A stretch of DNA of 6,980 nucleotides from Eubacterium sp. Lineage in GTDB: Bacteria; Bacillota; Clostridia; Oscillospirales; Acutalibacteraceae. The DNA lies in contig JAIDJS010000276.1 of assembly GCA_029052085.1 (NCBI GenBank), positions 1 to 6,980 of the forward strand, given 5' to 3'. How positions within the stretch are numbered: the first letter of the stretch is position 1; each line of letters starts with the position of its first letter. The notes beneath the pieces are model-generated. The model had not been told where the DNA came from and did not search any database. It worked only from the letters and a program-made list of their open reading frames with translations. Shown piece after piece: positions 1-6,310 of the stretch. The translations under genes were made by a program, and so were the position numbers.

Positions 1-1247
1 CTTGAATGATCAATTCTTATATTAACAAACTGCTTTGTATTTTTAGCTCTGATAATAAACACAACAACAAAAGATACCGCAGTTGCAATAGCCGCACCAT
101 AAGCGCCGAGCTTTGGTATAAACACAAGATTCAAAACAATATTTATAATTGCACCGGCACCCGCCGTAAGCATAGAAAGAACGCTTTTTTTCTTTGCCAT
201 ATAAATAGAAGCGTAAAAATTTACAAGGCAGGAAAATGTTGTTGCAATAACCAAAATAGGCTCATATTGCCACGATTCATAGTATTCCTTTCCGAGATAT
301 ATGCTTGTTATAAACTTGGAAAGCGTTATAAGAAATGCCCCTACAACAAACAGCGCACCGCTGTAAACATTAAATACATCCGAAAAGAATTTTGAATTTC
401 CCCTGCTGTTGTATTCGTCAACAGCCGAGAGCTGCCAGGCATCAATAAATATAGTTGAAAAAATGATAACAAAATTCGGAATTTTATATGCAGCATTATA
501 GATACCGCTTTCAGCAACACCCTTGAAGAAGATAACCATATACTGATCCGATACATTTATTATCCACCAAAGAACAACAGTAGGAATAAGAGGAATACAA
601 TATTTCAGCATCGGAACAGATATTCGCTTATCAAGGCCTTTTTTAAAATCAATATATTTCCAAAGCTTTGCAACAGCAAACATCAGAATAACCGAGCAGA
701 TATCACTTGTAAAAATAGAAAGAATATAGCCGTTTATTCCCCATTTGAACACGCCAAGATAGAGGAACGTAAAGCCTGCAGAGGTTGCCGTTGCTATAAC
801 TCCGTCTATCGCATAAAGCTTAACATTTCCCATACCTCTTACAAACTGCTGGCATAGCTGGCGAAGAGAGGATCCGAGAAGCATAAGATAAAGCACAGCA
901 ACATATTCACCCATATTAAAATCATTAATCGTGATTTTAGAAACAAAAGGCGAAAGCAGGCAAAAAACTGCAAAACCTGTTAATGTTGTTACAACTCCGG
1001 TTGTAAACACGCTTTTCTTATTCGTGAATTTATCTATTGAAAACCTTAATGCCGCAGAATTTACGGCAAGCGTAACAATCGGAACAAGAATATTAACAGC
1101 ATTTTGAATAGAAGTAGCTCCGCCAAAATCCCCTGCTTCCATAACACGGGTATAAAAAGCAGTAAGCAAAACCGTAAGAAGCTTGGACGAAAAGGTTCCT
1201 ATTGCAAAAATAATTGTATTTGAAGCTAGTTTTTTATACTTATCCAT
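1..1247 (-). CDS. Oligosaccharide/polysaccharide flippase-like membrane protein (C-terminus cut by window edge)
   Basis: The frame is open from an ATG at 1245-1247 to the left edge, giving 415 residues without a stop; the family is usually about 470-500 residues, so roughly the last 60-80 are outside. The protein is almost wholly hydrophobic helices separated by short charged loops, as in Wzx/MATE-type exporters that flip lipid-linked glycans across the cytoplasmic membrane. Family-like signatures are QFVRGMGN (134-141), the GIYNAAYKIPN stretch (248-258), and the segment 369-389 with N-I-V-L-N, IPKLGAYGAA and AT. The start is preceded by a modest AAAGGT. It lies 55 bp after proA with no convincing terminator between, so it may be read from the proBA promoter, although no functional link to proline synthesis is apparent. 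The exact substrate (capsule, teichoic or peptidoglycan precursor, spore polysaccharide) cannot be told from sequence. Family assignment is from recognised motifs; function is inferred. Confidence 0.9.
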   Translation of the reverse strand, partial: MDKYKKLASNTIIFAIGTFSSKLLTVLLTAFYTRVMEAGDFGGATSIQNAVNILVPIVTLAVNSAALRFSIDKFTNKKSVFTTGVVTTLTGFAVFCLLSPFVSKITINDFNMGEYVAVLYLMLLGSSLRQLCQQFVRGMGNVKLYAIDGVIATATSAGFTFLYLGVFKWGINGYILSIFTSDICSVILMFAVAKLWKYIDFKKGLDKRISVPMLKYCIPLIPTVVLWWIINVSDQYMVIFFKGVAESGIYNAAYKIPNFVIIFSTIFIDAWQLSAVDEYNSRGNSKFFSDVFNVYSGALFVVGAFLITLSKFITSIYLGKEYYESWQYEPILVIATTFSCLVNFYASIYMAKKKSVLSMLTAGAGAIINIVLNLVFIPKLGAYGAAIATAVSFVVVFIIRAKNTKQFVNIRIDHS

Positions 1248-1302
1248 TTATTTACCTTTATTTTCAAAGCCAAATCAGACCTGAAAAATTTGCATTCAGA
1301 AT

Positions 1303-2538
1303 TTATCTTGTTTGTCCGTTTCCGAAAACAAGATATTTAGTAGTTGTAAGCTCACGAAGCCCCATAGGACCTCTTGCATGAAGTTTCTGAGTTGAAATAC
1401 CGATTTCGGCACCAAGACCGAATTCACCGCCGTCCGTAAATCTTGTTGACGCATTAACATAAACAGAAGAGGAATCCACACGCTGCAGAAACACTTTGGC
1501 GTGCTCTTCATTACTGGTTATAATTGCCTCACTGTGGCGGGTTGAATGTTTATTTATATGTTTAACAGCCTCGTCAAGACTATCAACCGTTTTTACGCTG
1601 ATAATATAATCAAGATACTCTGTTGAAAAATCCTCCTCGCTTGCAGGAAGAATGCCGTCAGCCGCAAGCACAGCGCGTGCATCGCCGCGGATTTCAACAT
1701 TTTTTCTATCAAGAAGAGCTTTGATTTTAGGCATAGCCTTATTTATTATTGCCGAGTGAATAACTAAACTTTCACAGGAATTACAAACGCTGATACGCTG
1801 CGTTTTGGCATTGAAAATAATTTCCGCAGCCATATCAACATCTGCATATTCGTCAACATAAATATGACAGTTGCCCGAGCCTGTTTCGATAACGGGAACC
1901 GTTGAATTTTCAACAACGGATTTAATAAGATTTTTACCGCCTCTCGGAATAAGGCAATCCAGATAGCCGTTCATTTTCATCATTTCATTTGCTGACTCTC
2001 TTGAGGTATCGGTAACAAGCTGGATACAGTTTTCATCAAATCCGCAGGATTTGATTGCAGCTCTCATAACAGATGAAATTGCTATATTTGAATTGATTGC
2101 CTCCTTGCCGCCGCGAAGAATAACGGCATTTGCGCTTTTCAGACAAAGCACAGCTGCATCAGCAGTAACATTCGGACGGGCTTCATAAATAATACCTATA
2201 ACACCGATCGGAACCGAAACCTTTTTGATAACAAGACCGTTCGGTCTTTCAACCTTATCAAGCGTTATACCACAGGGATCCGGGAGATGGATAACATTTA
2301 TAACACTGTCGGCAATATCATTAATTCTTTTTTCATCAAGCATTAATCTGTCAATAATTCCTTTGTTCAGACCTGCTTTTTTACCGTTTTCAATATCAAT
2401 TTTATTCGCATCAATAATTGTTTCGCTGTTTTCTCTCAAAGCATCCGCAATCGCCTTTAATGCTTCATTCTTCTGTTCTTCAGTTACAGAAGCCAAAAAG
2501 TCCTTTGCTTCAAGAGCTTTCTTTCCTAAAGATATCAT
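1303..2538 (-). CDS. proA: Gamma-glutamyl phosphate reductase (glutamate-5-semialdehyde dehydrogenase)
   Basis: Cytosolic NADPH-dependent enzyme of proline synthesis that reduces gamma-glutamyl phosphate to glutamate 5-semialdehyde, which cyclises to pyrroline-5-carboxylate. At 411 residues it is full length for ProA. Visible hallmarks are IYEARPNVTADAA (117-129) followed by KSANAVILRGGKEA (134-147), IPRGG (197-201), the active-site stretch KTQRISVCN (245-253) with the expected nucleophile Cys252, and the C-terminal block FGLGAEIGISTQKLHARGP (373-391). The ATG at 2538 lies 2 bp beyond the proB stop, and its ribosome binding site is inside the last proB codons, so the two are almost certainly co-transcribed and may be translationally coupled. 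ProB and ProA work as a pair because the acyl-phosphate intermediate is labile. Nothing is missing or broken. Identification is essentially certain. Confidence 0.98.
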   Translation of the reverse strand: MISLGKKALEAKDFLASVTEEQKNEALKAIADALRENSETIIDANKIDIENGKKAGLNKGIIDRLMLDEKRINDIADSVINVIHLPDPCGITLDKVERPNGLVIKKVSVPIGVIGIIYEARPNVTADAAVLCLKSANAVILRGGKEAINSNIAISSVMRAAIKSCGFDENCIQLVTDTSRESANEMMKMNGYLDCLIPRGGKNLIKSVVENSTVPVIETGSGNCHIYVDEYADVDMAAEIIFNAKTQRISVCNSCESLVIHSAIINKAMPKIKALLDRKNVEIRGDARAVLAADGILPASEEDFSTEYLDYIISVKTVDSLDEAVKHINKHSTRHSEAIITSNEEHAKVFLQRVDSSSVYVNASTRFTDGGEFGLGAEIGISTQKLHARGPMGLRELTTTKYLVFGNGQTR

Positions 2539-2540
2539 GG

Positions 2541-3323
2541 TTACACCGCCTTAAAGAATGTGCCTACGGATTTTCCGTCCAGCACCTTATATATATCAGT
2601 CGGCTTTGAGCCGTTCATAATTACAACAGGAATACCTGCCGAGGTTGCAATCTCAGCAGCCTTGACCTTCGTTATAAAGCCGCCTGTTCCCTTTGCACTT
2701 GCACCGCCTGCAATAGAACGGATATCATCATTGATTTCATCAACGCTTTCAATAAGCTTGGCATCGGGATTTTCTGCAGGATTACTGTCATAAAGCCCAT
2801 CTGTATCTGTTAAAAGTATAAGCAAATCGGAATTTGTTATTTCAGCAACTCTTGCCGACAGACAATCATTATCTCCATTCAGAAGCTCTTCAACCGATAT
2901 AGAATCGTTTTCATTAACAATCGGAAGACAATCATATTCAAGAAGCTGATTAAACGTATCTACAAGATGCCCTTTGCTTTCCTCATTATAAAGCTCATCC
3001 GATGTAAAAAGAAGCTGACTTACAACAACACCGTATTCGGAAAACAATTTATCATAAAGAAACATTAATTCACATTGACCGACAGCCGCGGCAGCCTGAA
3101 GCCCCTTTGTTGTTGACGGCTTTTCGGAAAGCCTGAGTTTACCCGTTCCGACACCGATTGCACCGGAGGAAACAAGAATAACCTCATGCCCTGCATTTTT
3201 CAAATCAGACAAAACGGAAGCAAGCTTTGCAATTCTTGCAATATTGGTTTTCCCTGTTTTATGAGTTAAGGTTGATGTTCCTACCTTAACCACAATTCTG
3301 CTTTTATTTTTTTTACAAAACAT
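2541..3323 (-). CDS. proB: Glutamate 5-kinase, short form without PUA domain
   Basis: Phosphorylates L-glutamate on the gamma-carboxyl with ATP, the first and usually proline-inhibited step of proline synthesis. From the ATG at 3321-3323 it has 260 residues and is a lone amino-acid-kinase domain: RIVVKVGTSTLT (9-20, nucleotide site), VSSGAIGVG (51-59), the glutamate-binding stretch with VNENDSISVEE (about 137-147), LLTDTDGLYDSNP (170-182) and GTGGFITKVKAA (212-223). The enterobacterial enzyme is about 367 residues with a C-terminal PUA domain; that domain is absent here and the stop is natural, as in several other Firmicutes. I chose the ATG because GGGG (3334-3337) sits 10 nt upstream and the conserved kinase N-terminus starts just after it. 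A GTG at 3362 would add 13 residues but has no ribosome binding site. First gene of proB-proA. Confidence 0.96.
   Translation of the reverse strand: MFCKKNKSRIVVKVGTSTLTHKTGKTNIARIAKLASVLSDLKNAGHEVILVSSGAIGVGTGKLRLSEKPSTTKGLQAAAAVGQCELMFLYDKLFSEYGVVVSQLLFTSDELYNEESKGHLVDTFNQLLEYDCLPIVNENDSISVEELLNGDNDCLSARVAEITNSDLLILLTDTDGLYDSNPAENPDAKLIESVDEINDDIRSIAGGASAKGTGGFITKVKAAEIATSAGIPVVIMNGSKPTDIYKVLDGKSVGTFFKAV
2544..2552 (-). promoter_or_regulatory. proA ribosome binding site inside the end of proB
   Basis: On the minus strand AAGGCGGTG differs by one base from the ideal AAGGAGGTG and stands 5 nt before the proA ATG. It also encodes the final Lys-Ala-Val of ProB, and the proB TAA lies between site and start. 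Ribosomes finishing proB therefore end on the proA initiation site, which favours translational coupling. Confidence 0.8.
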
Positions 3324-3380
3324 GTTAAAAGTACCCCGTATATATAAATTATAAGTAGTCACTTTATTTAATTAAATTAT

Positions 3381-3409
3381 ATTATATCAAAATACTTGAG
3401 GGTTTTAAA
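3381..3409 (-). promoter_or_regulatory. Probable sigma-A promoter for proBA
   Basis: Minus strand: -35 TTTAAA (3404-3409, 4/6 to TTGACA), 17-bp spacer, -10 TATAAT (3381-3386, perfect). A second, overlapping TATAAT lies at 3376-3381 but is badly spaced from this -35. The transcript would start near 3374 and have a leader of about 50 nt, too short for a T-box or similar riboswitch, so no RNA-level proline control is visible. Confidence 0.6.
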
Positions 3410-3425
3410 GGTTTTTTTGTATGTT
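3397..3425 (+). promoter_or_regulatory. Possible weak promoter for ypeB
   Basis: Plus strand: TTGAGG (3397-3402), 17-bp spacer, TATGTT (3420-3425); each box matches the sigma-A consensus at 4/6. It overlaps the proB -35 region on the other strand, so the two divergent genes share about 105 bp of control region. In Bacillus subtilis ypeB is expressed in the forespore under sigma-G; I found no convincing sigma-G-type boxes here, so the true start could use another sigma factor. Confidence 0.3.
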
Positions 3426-3453
3426 TTTAGTTTTTTCGGGTAAAAATAGAAAC

Positions 3454-3458
3454 GGAGG
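3454..3458 (+). promoter_or_regulatory. ypeB ribosome binding site that decides the start
   Basis: GGAGG ends 9 nt before the ATG at 3468, an ideal distance. A TTG at 3459 in the same frame touches the site directly and cannot be the start, so the protein begins Met-Ser-Phe-Arg. Confidence 0.85.
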
Positions 3459-3467
3459 TTGAAACAT

Positions 3468-4799
3468 ATGTCATTTCGTAATACTATAAGACTTTTTTCT
3501 TATGCTGTTTGCATTGTTGCAGTGCTTGCTGCATATGCAATTATCGGAAACAATCAAAGCACGGCATATAAAACTAAGCTGGAGGCAGTTTATCAGCAAA
3601 GCTTAATGGAATTATCCGAATGCCTTGATTCGATTGAAACCAATTTAACAAAAAGCGGATATGCTGCAACGCCAACCATGATGGCAACGCTTTCAGAGGA
3701 TTTATATTCCGAATGCAGCCTTGCAAAAAACGAGCTTTCGCATCTGCCGATTGAACAGATGAATCTCAGCGGCACATATAAGTTTTTAAGCCAGGCTGCC
3801 GATTATTCCAAATATCTTTCCGAAAAAACAAGAACCGGCACCGAAATCAGCGATGAGGAATATAAGAACATGCAAAATCTTTTGGAATATGCAAAAAGCT
3901 ATTCCAAAAACGTTAAAGAAATGGTAACAAGGTGTACAAACGGCGGAGATATAACAGGAAATGAAGTAAAAAGTAAGAATTCCAATGCAAATGTTGCTTC
4001 TCTTTCCCTTGATTTCACACAGGCGGAAGAAGCTTTTGCAGATTATCCTACCCTGATTTATGACGGTCCGTTTGCAGATGCCGTACTGAACAGAGAGCCG
4101 GCCGTTACGAAGGATGCTCCTGCAAAAACAAGGGACGAGTGCCTGAAAACAGCAGCAAAAGCACTTTATGTTAATACAGATAAACTGACCTATTCCGGAG
4201 ACAGCAACGGAGCTATACCCTGCTATAACTATACAATGGACGGATACACGGTTGCTGTTTCCAAGGGCGGCGGATATGTAGCTTATATTCTGGGCAGCGG
4301 CAAGGTTACTTCCCAATCCATTACGCAGGAGAATGCCGTTAATGTTGCGAAAGCATATCTTAAGAAGCTCGGATATCAGGATATGGTACAAACCTATTAC
4401 GCAGTTGAAAACAATGTTTGTGTAATAAACTTTGCCTATTCAAAAAACAATGTTATTTACTATTCCGATTTAATTAAGGTAGGCGTTTCTCTTGCTGACG
4501 GAAAAATCTATTCACTTGAAGCCGATGGATTTTTGACAAATCACAGGGAAAGAGGCGATTTTTCAATGAAAATCGCTGAAAAAGATTTGCAGAAAAAGAT
4601 TTCAAGCCATGTTGAAATTATTTCATCAAGACACTGTGTTATTCCGAAAAAGAACGGCAAAGAAGCACCCTGCGTTGAATACCATTGCAGAAATAAGGCA
4701 ACCGGCGATGAAGTATTGATTTATATGAATACAACTACAGGAGAAGAGGAAAACATTCTTATGCTGCTCTATTCCGATAACGGAACCTTAACGAAATAA
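3468..4799 (+). CDS. ypeB: Spore germination protein YpeB
   Basis: In endospore formers YpeB sits with the cortex-lytic enzyme SleB in the spore, protects and localises it, and is degraded on germination. This protein has 443 residues, close to the roughly 450 of Bacillus subtilis YpeB. Visible parts: an uncleaved N-terminal membrane anchor (about 6-27), a helical domain (about 30-190) with the family-like stretch LYSECSLAKNELSHLP (79-94) and KFLSQAADYS (105-114), YDGPFADAV (198-206), and then PepSY-like repeats, with DECLKTAAKAL (223-233) opening the first, ITQENAVNVAKAYLKKLGY (285-303) the second, and a third repeat covering about 360-440. The ends FLTNH (355-359), MNTTTGEEENI (420-430) and DNGTLT (437-442) are typical of YpeB. 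It is divergent from proB and is followed after 69 bp by a lipoprotein gene. No sleB lies next to it, which is unusual. Family identity is confident; a role without a neighbouring SleB is inferred. Confidence 0.93.
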   Translation: MSFRNTIRLFSYAVCIVAVLAAYAIIGNNQSTAYKTKLEAVYQQSLMELSECLDSIETNLTKSGYAATPTMMATLSEDLYSECSLAKNELSHLPIEQMNLSGTYKFLSQAADYSKYLSEKTRTGTEISDEEYKNMQNLLEYAKSYSKNVKEMVTRCTNGGDITGNEVKSKNSNANVASLSLDFTQAEEAFADYPTLIYDGPFADAVLNREPAVTKDAPAKTRDECLKTAAKALYVNTDKLTYSGDSNGAIPCYNYTMDGYTVAVSKGGGYVAYILGSGKVTSQSITQENAVNVAKAYLKKLGYQDMVQTYYAVENNVCVINFAYSKNNVIYYSDLIKVGVSLADGKIYSLEADGFLTNHRERGDFSMKIAEKDLQKKISSHVEIISSRHCVIPKKNGKEAPCVEYHCRNKATGDEVLIYMNTTTGEEENILMLLYSDNGTLTK

Positions 4800-4868
4800 A
4801 CAATAAAAAATAATTTTGAATAATAGAAAACCAACAGATAATAATATAACAGAAAGGAAGTAGTTAAT

Positions 4869-5177
4869 ATGAAAACTAAAATCATAGTTTTTGCACTTGC
4901 TTTTGCAGTTCTTGCCGCAATTTTTGTTGGCTGCAGTAAAAACAACAACGGTACGGAAACTACAACAAACAACACAACTTCAACCACAAGCACAACAGAA
5001 AACACAAGCAATATGATTGAAGATGATGCTACTAAGGTCAGCGACGAAGCAGACAACATTGGCAATAATGCCAGCGAAGCAGTTTCCGATATCGGCGAAG
5101 CAGCAGACGAGGCAGCAGACGGTGCAGGCAATGCAGCCAAAAAGGTTGGCGACGCAGCAAAGGATGCTTTAGGCTAA
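4869..5177 (+). CDS. Small lipoprotein with Thr/Asn-rich linker and Ala/Asp-rich helical tail
   Basis: I do not recognise a named family. The 102-residue product has Lys2 and Lys4, a hydrophobic stretch (5-20) and a lipobox-like FVGC ending at Cys22, so it should be lipidated and anchored on the outer face of the membrane; Phe at -3 is less common than Leu. Residues 25-48 are nearly all Thr, Asn and Ser, a flexible linker. Residues 49-102 are rich in Ala, Asp, Glu and Gly, with a repeated pattern such as EAADEAADGAGNAAKKVGD (95 ends near the last Asp), suggesting an amphipathic helix like those in LEA- or YtxH-like proteins. The ATG has AAGGAAG 8 nt upstream. No terminator separates it from ypeB, and a strong terminator follows, so it may be the second gene of a ypeB transcript; a promoter of its own in the 69-bp gap is possible but poorly spaced. 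A role in the spore envelope is only an inference from position. Confidence 0.78.
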   Translation: MKTKIIVFALAFAVLAAIFVGCSKNNNGTETTTNNTTSTTSTTENTSNMIEDDATKVSDEADNIGNNASEAVSDIGEAADEAADGAGNAAKKVGDAAKDALG

Positions 5178-5198
5178 ACAATAGACAAAAGCACAACA

Positions 5199-5233
5199 AA
5201 AAAACGAACGGTTTTAATATCCGTTCGTTTTTT
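5199..5233. terminator. Intrinsic terminator working in both directions
   Basis: Perfect 13-bp inverted repeat: A6-CGAACGG (5199-5211), 9-nt loop, CCGTTCG-T6 (5221-5233). The plus strand continues with CTTT, ending the ypeB-lipoprotein transcript 21 bp after the stop. The minus strand reads an equally good GC stem followed by a seven-T run, so it also ends the convergent aroQ-efp operon. Confidence 0.9.
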
Positions 5234-5247
5234 CTTTATCCATAAGC

Positions 5248-5279
5248 AAATCCGTAAAGCAATAATGCTTTACGGATTT
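5248..5279 (-). terminator. Perfect 14-bp hairpin next to the terminator
   Basis: AAATCCGTAAAGCA (5248-5261) pairs fully with TGCTTTACGGATTT (5266-5279) around a 4-nt loop. It begins 10 bp after the stop of the minus-strand zinc-ribbon gene. The T tract after it on either strand is only the three T of its own arm, so it is a weak terminator alone; it may stabilise the 3' end of the operon RNA, or back up the terminator at 5199-5233. Confidence 0.6.
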
Positions 5280-5289
5280 AAAACATCAA

Positions 5290-5688
5290 TTATTCTTCGT
5301 CAGAATCCTCTTCGCAATCACAGGAAAGCTCAAATTCAAGGTATTCACCGCAGGAAGGACATTCAATGCCGCCCTCTTCAATTGTGCATTCATCAACAAC
5401 GATTGCTTCGCCGCAGGCAGGGCATTCAAGCTCATATTCGCAGCAATCACAGTCACAGTCACAATCACAATCATCATCAAGGTAATCCTCTACATCTGCA
5501 AGAGCTTCGTCAATCTCATCAACTTGCTCCTCAACAGCATCAATTTCCTCATAAATATCATCGATATCATCAACAATATTTTCGATTACTTCGATAATTG
5601 CTTTATAAATTTTTGCTTCGGATTCATTTTTAACCTCAAGACCGTCAATAAGACCCTTGAGATATCCAAGACTTTCAATTGTATTCAT
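5290..5688 (-). CDS. Acidic helical protein with Asp-Cys repeat and C-terminal zinc ribbon (CD1247-like)
   Basis: Function unknown. I place it, from memory, with the clostridial proteins named after Clostridioides difficile CD1247: a helical N-terminal part opening with a YLKGLIDGL-type motif (9-17), an acidic coiled-coil region, and a zinc ribbon. Here residues 1-30 carry that motif, 31-70 form an acidic, probably coiled-coil helix, 73-82 are five Asp-Cys pairs followed by Cys83, and CPAC (89-92) with CPSC (110-113) make a four-cysteine zinc site. A further Cys-Asp-Cys lies at 123-125. Of 132 residues 49 are Asp or Glu and 13 are Cys, so the protein is very acidic and should bind metal. The start has AAAAGGAG 9 nt upstream and lies 19 bp after the efp stop, so it belongs to the efp transcript. 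Position next to efp suggests a link with translation, but that is inference. Confidence 0.82.
   Translation of the reverse strand: MNTIESLGYLKGLIDGLEVKNESEAKIYKAIIEVIENIVDDIDDIYEEIDAVEEQVDEIDEALADVEDYLDDDCDCDCDCDCCEYELECPACGEAIVVDECTIEEGGIECPSCGEYLEFELSCDCEEDSDEE
5446..5472 (-). repeat. In-frame 6-bp tandem repeat coding Asp-Cys
   Basis: On the plus strand units TCACAG and TCACAA repeat about four and a half times; on the coding strand they give GAT/GAC-TGT pairs, residues 73-81 of the zinc-ribbon protein. Units differ at the third base of the Asp codon. Because the period is two codons, gain or loss of units changes protein length but never the frame. Confidence 0.85.
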
Positions 5689-5707
5689 AAATATTTACTC
5701 CTTTTAA

Positions 5708-6265
5708 TTATGCTCTTTCCATATATTCACAGGTTCTTGTGTCAACACGGATAGAATCGCCCTCATTAATGAAAAGAGGAACACGGATTTCTGCGCCTGT
5801 TTCAAGCGTTGCAGGCTTAAGTGTATTTGTAGCTGTATTGCCCTTGAATCCCGGATCTGTTTTTGTAACCTCAAGTGTAACAAATGTCGGCGGCTCAACG
5901 CCGAATACCTTACCCTTATAAGAAAGAATACGGCAAACATCGTTTTCCTTAACAAATCTGAAATTATCGCTTAAATCAGCTTCTGCAACAGGAACCATAT
6001 CGAATGTTTCCTGATCCATAAAATAATAAAGACCATCATCGCTATATGAATAAACCATTTCTTTTCTTTCAATGAAAGCTGTTGGGAATTTAGCTGATGG
6101 ATTATAGCTTTTTTCTGTAACTGCACCTGTAATAACATTTTTTGTTTTTGTTCTTACGAAAGCAGCACCCTTACCAGGTTTTACATGCTGAAACTCGATA
6201 ACCTGAAGAACATTGCCATCCTCTTCAAAAGTAACGCCGTTTCTGAAATCACCTGCTGATACCAT
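5708..6265 (-). CDS. efp: Elongation factor P
   Basis: Binds the ribosome between the P and E sites and rescues ribosomes stalled at polyproline and similar stretches. At 185 residues it is full length, with three beta-barrel domains: the KOW-like N-terminal domain (1 to about 64), the OB domain (about 65-128), and the C-terminal domain (about 129-185) with [19 protein letters not shown] (146-164) and [13 protein letters not shown] (166-178). The tip loop [12 protein letters not shown] (27-38) places Lys32 at the position that is modified in many bacteria; in Bacillus subtilis the equivalent lysine carries 5-aminopentanol. No modifying enzyme is in this window. GGAGG (6275-6279) stands 9 nt before the ATG. 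It is the middle gene between aroQ (45 bp upstream) and the zinc-ribbon gene (19 bp downstream), with no terminator at either junction. Identification is certain. Confidence 0.98.
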   Translation of the reverse strand: MVSAGDFRNGVTFEEDGNVLQVIEFQHVKPGKGAAFVRTKTKNVITGAVTEKSYNPSAKFPTAFIERKEMVYSYSDDGLYYFMDQETFDMVPVAEADLSDNFRFVKENDVCRILSYKGKVFGVEPPTFVTLEVTKTDPGFKGNTATNTLKPATLETGAEIRVPLFINEGDSIRVDTRTCEYMERA

Positions 6266-6310
6266 AAAAATATACCTCCGTTAATTGTTTTTATTTTTTA
6301 CTAATATATT

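Noticed and set aside
1248..1302. Terminator between proA and the flippase gene
   Set aside because: Only a 5-bp CTGAA/TTCAG pairing with a 9-nt loop and no T run after it is present.
1296..1511. Open frame on the minus strand overlapping the 3' end of proA
   Set aside because: It lies in another frame of a certain gene, has no ribosome binding site and no recognisable sequence.
2541..3323. Truncated proB because the PUA domain is missing
   Set aside because: The stop is followed 2 bp later by proA with a proper ribosome binding site, and short PUA-less ProB proteins are known, so this is a natural form.
3324..3380. T-box or other riboswitch controlling proBA
   Set aside because: The leader from the best promoter is only about 50 nt and lacks the T-box core and a terminator hairpin.
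3786..4391. 201-codon frame antisense to ypeB
   Set aside because: It is long only because ypeB codon use avoids stops on that strand; it is Cys/Ile/Phe-rich, has no start signal, and ypeB is clearly the real gene.
4769..5140. 123-codon frame antisense to the lipoprotein gene
   Set aside because: Its Ala/Ser and Val/Leu runs are the reverse reading of the repetitive lipoprotein tail and linker; the lipoprotein has the ribosome binding site, signal peptide and terminator.
5440..5478. CRISPR-like or other repeat array
   Set aside because: The 6-bp period is within one coding frame, with no spacers and no cas genes.
5265..5597. His/Gln-rich plus-strand frame opposite the zinc-ribbon gene
   Set aside because: The His/Ser run is the complement of the Asp-Cys repeat; no ribosome binding site and it crosses the terminator hairpin.
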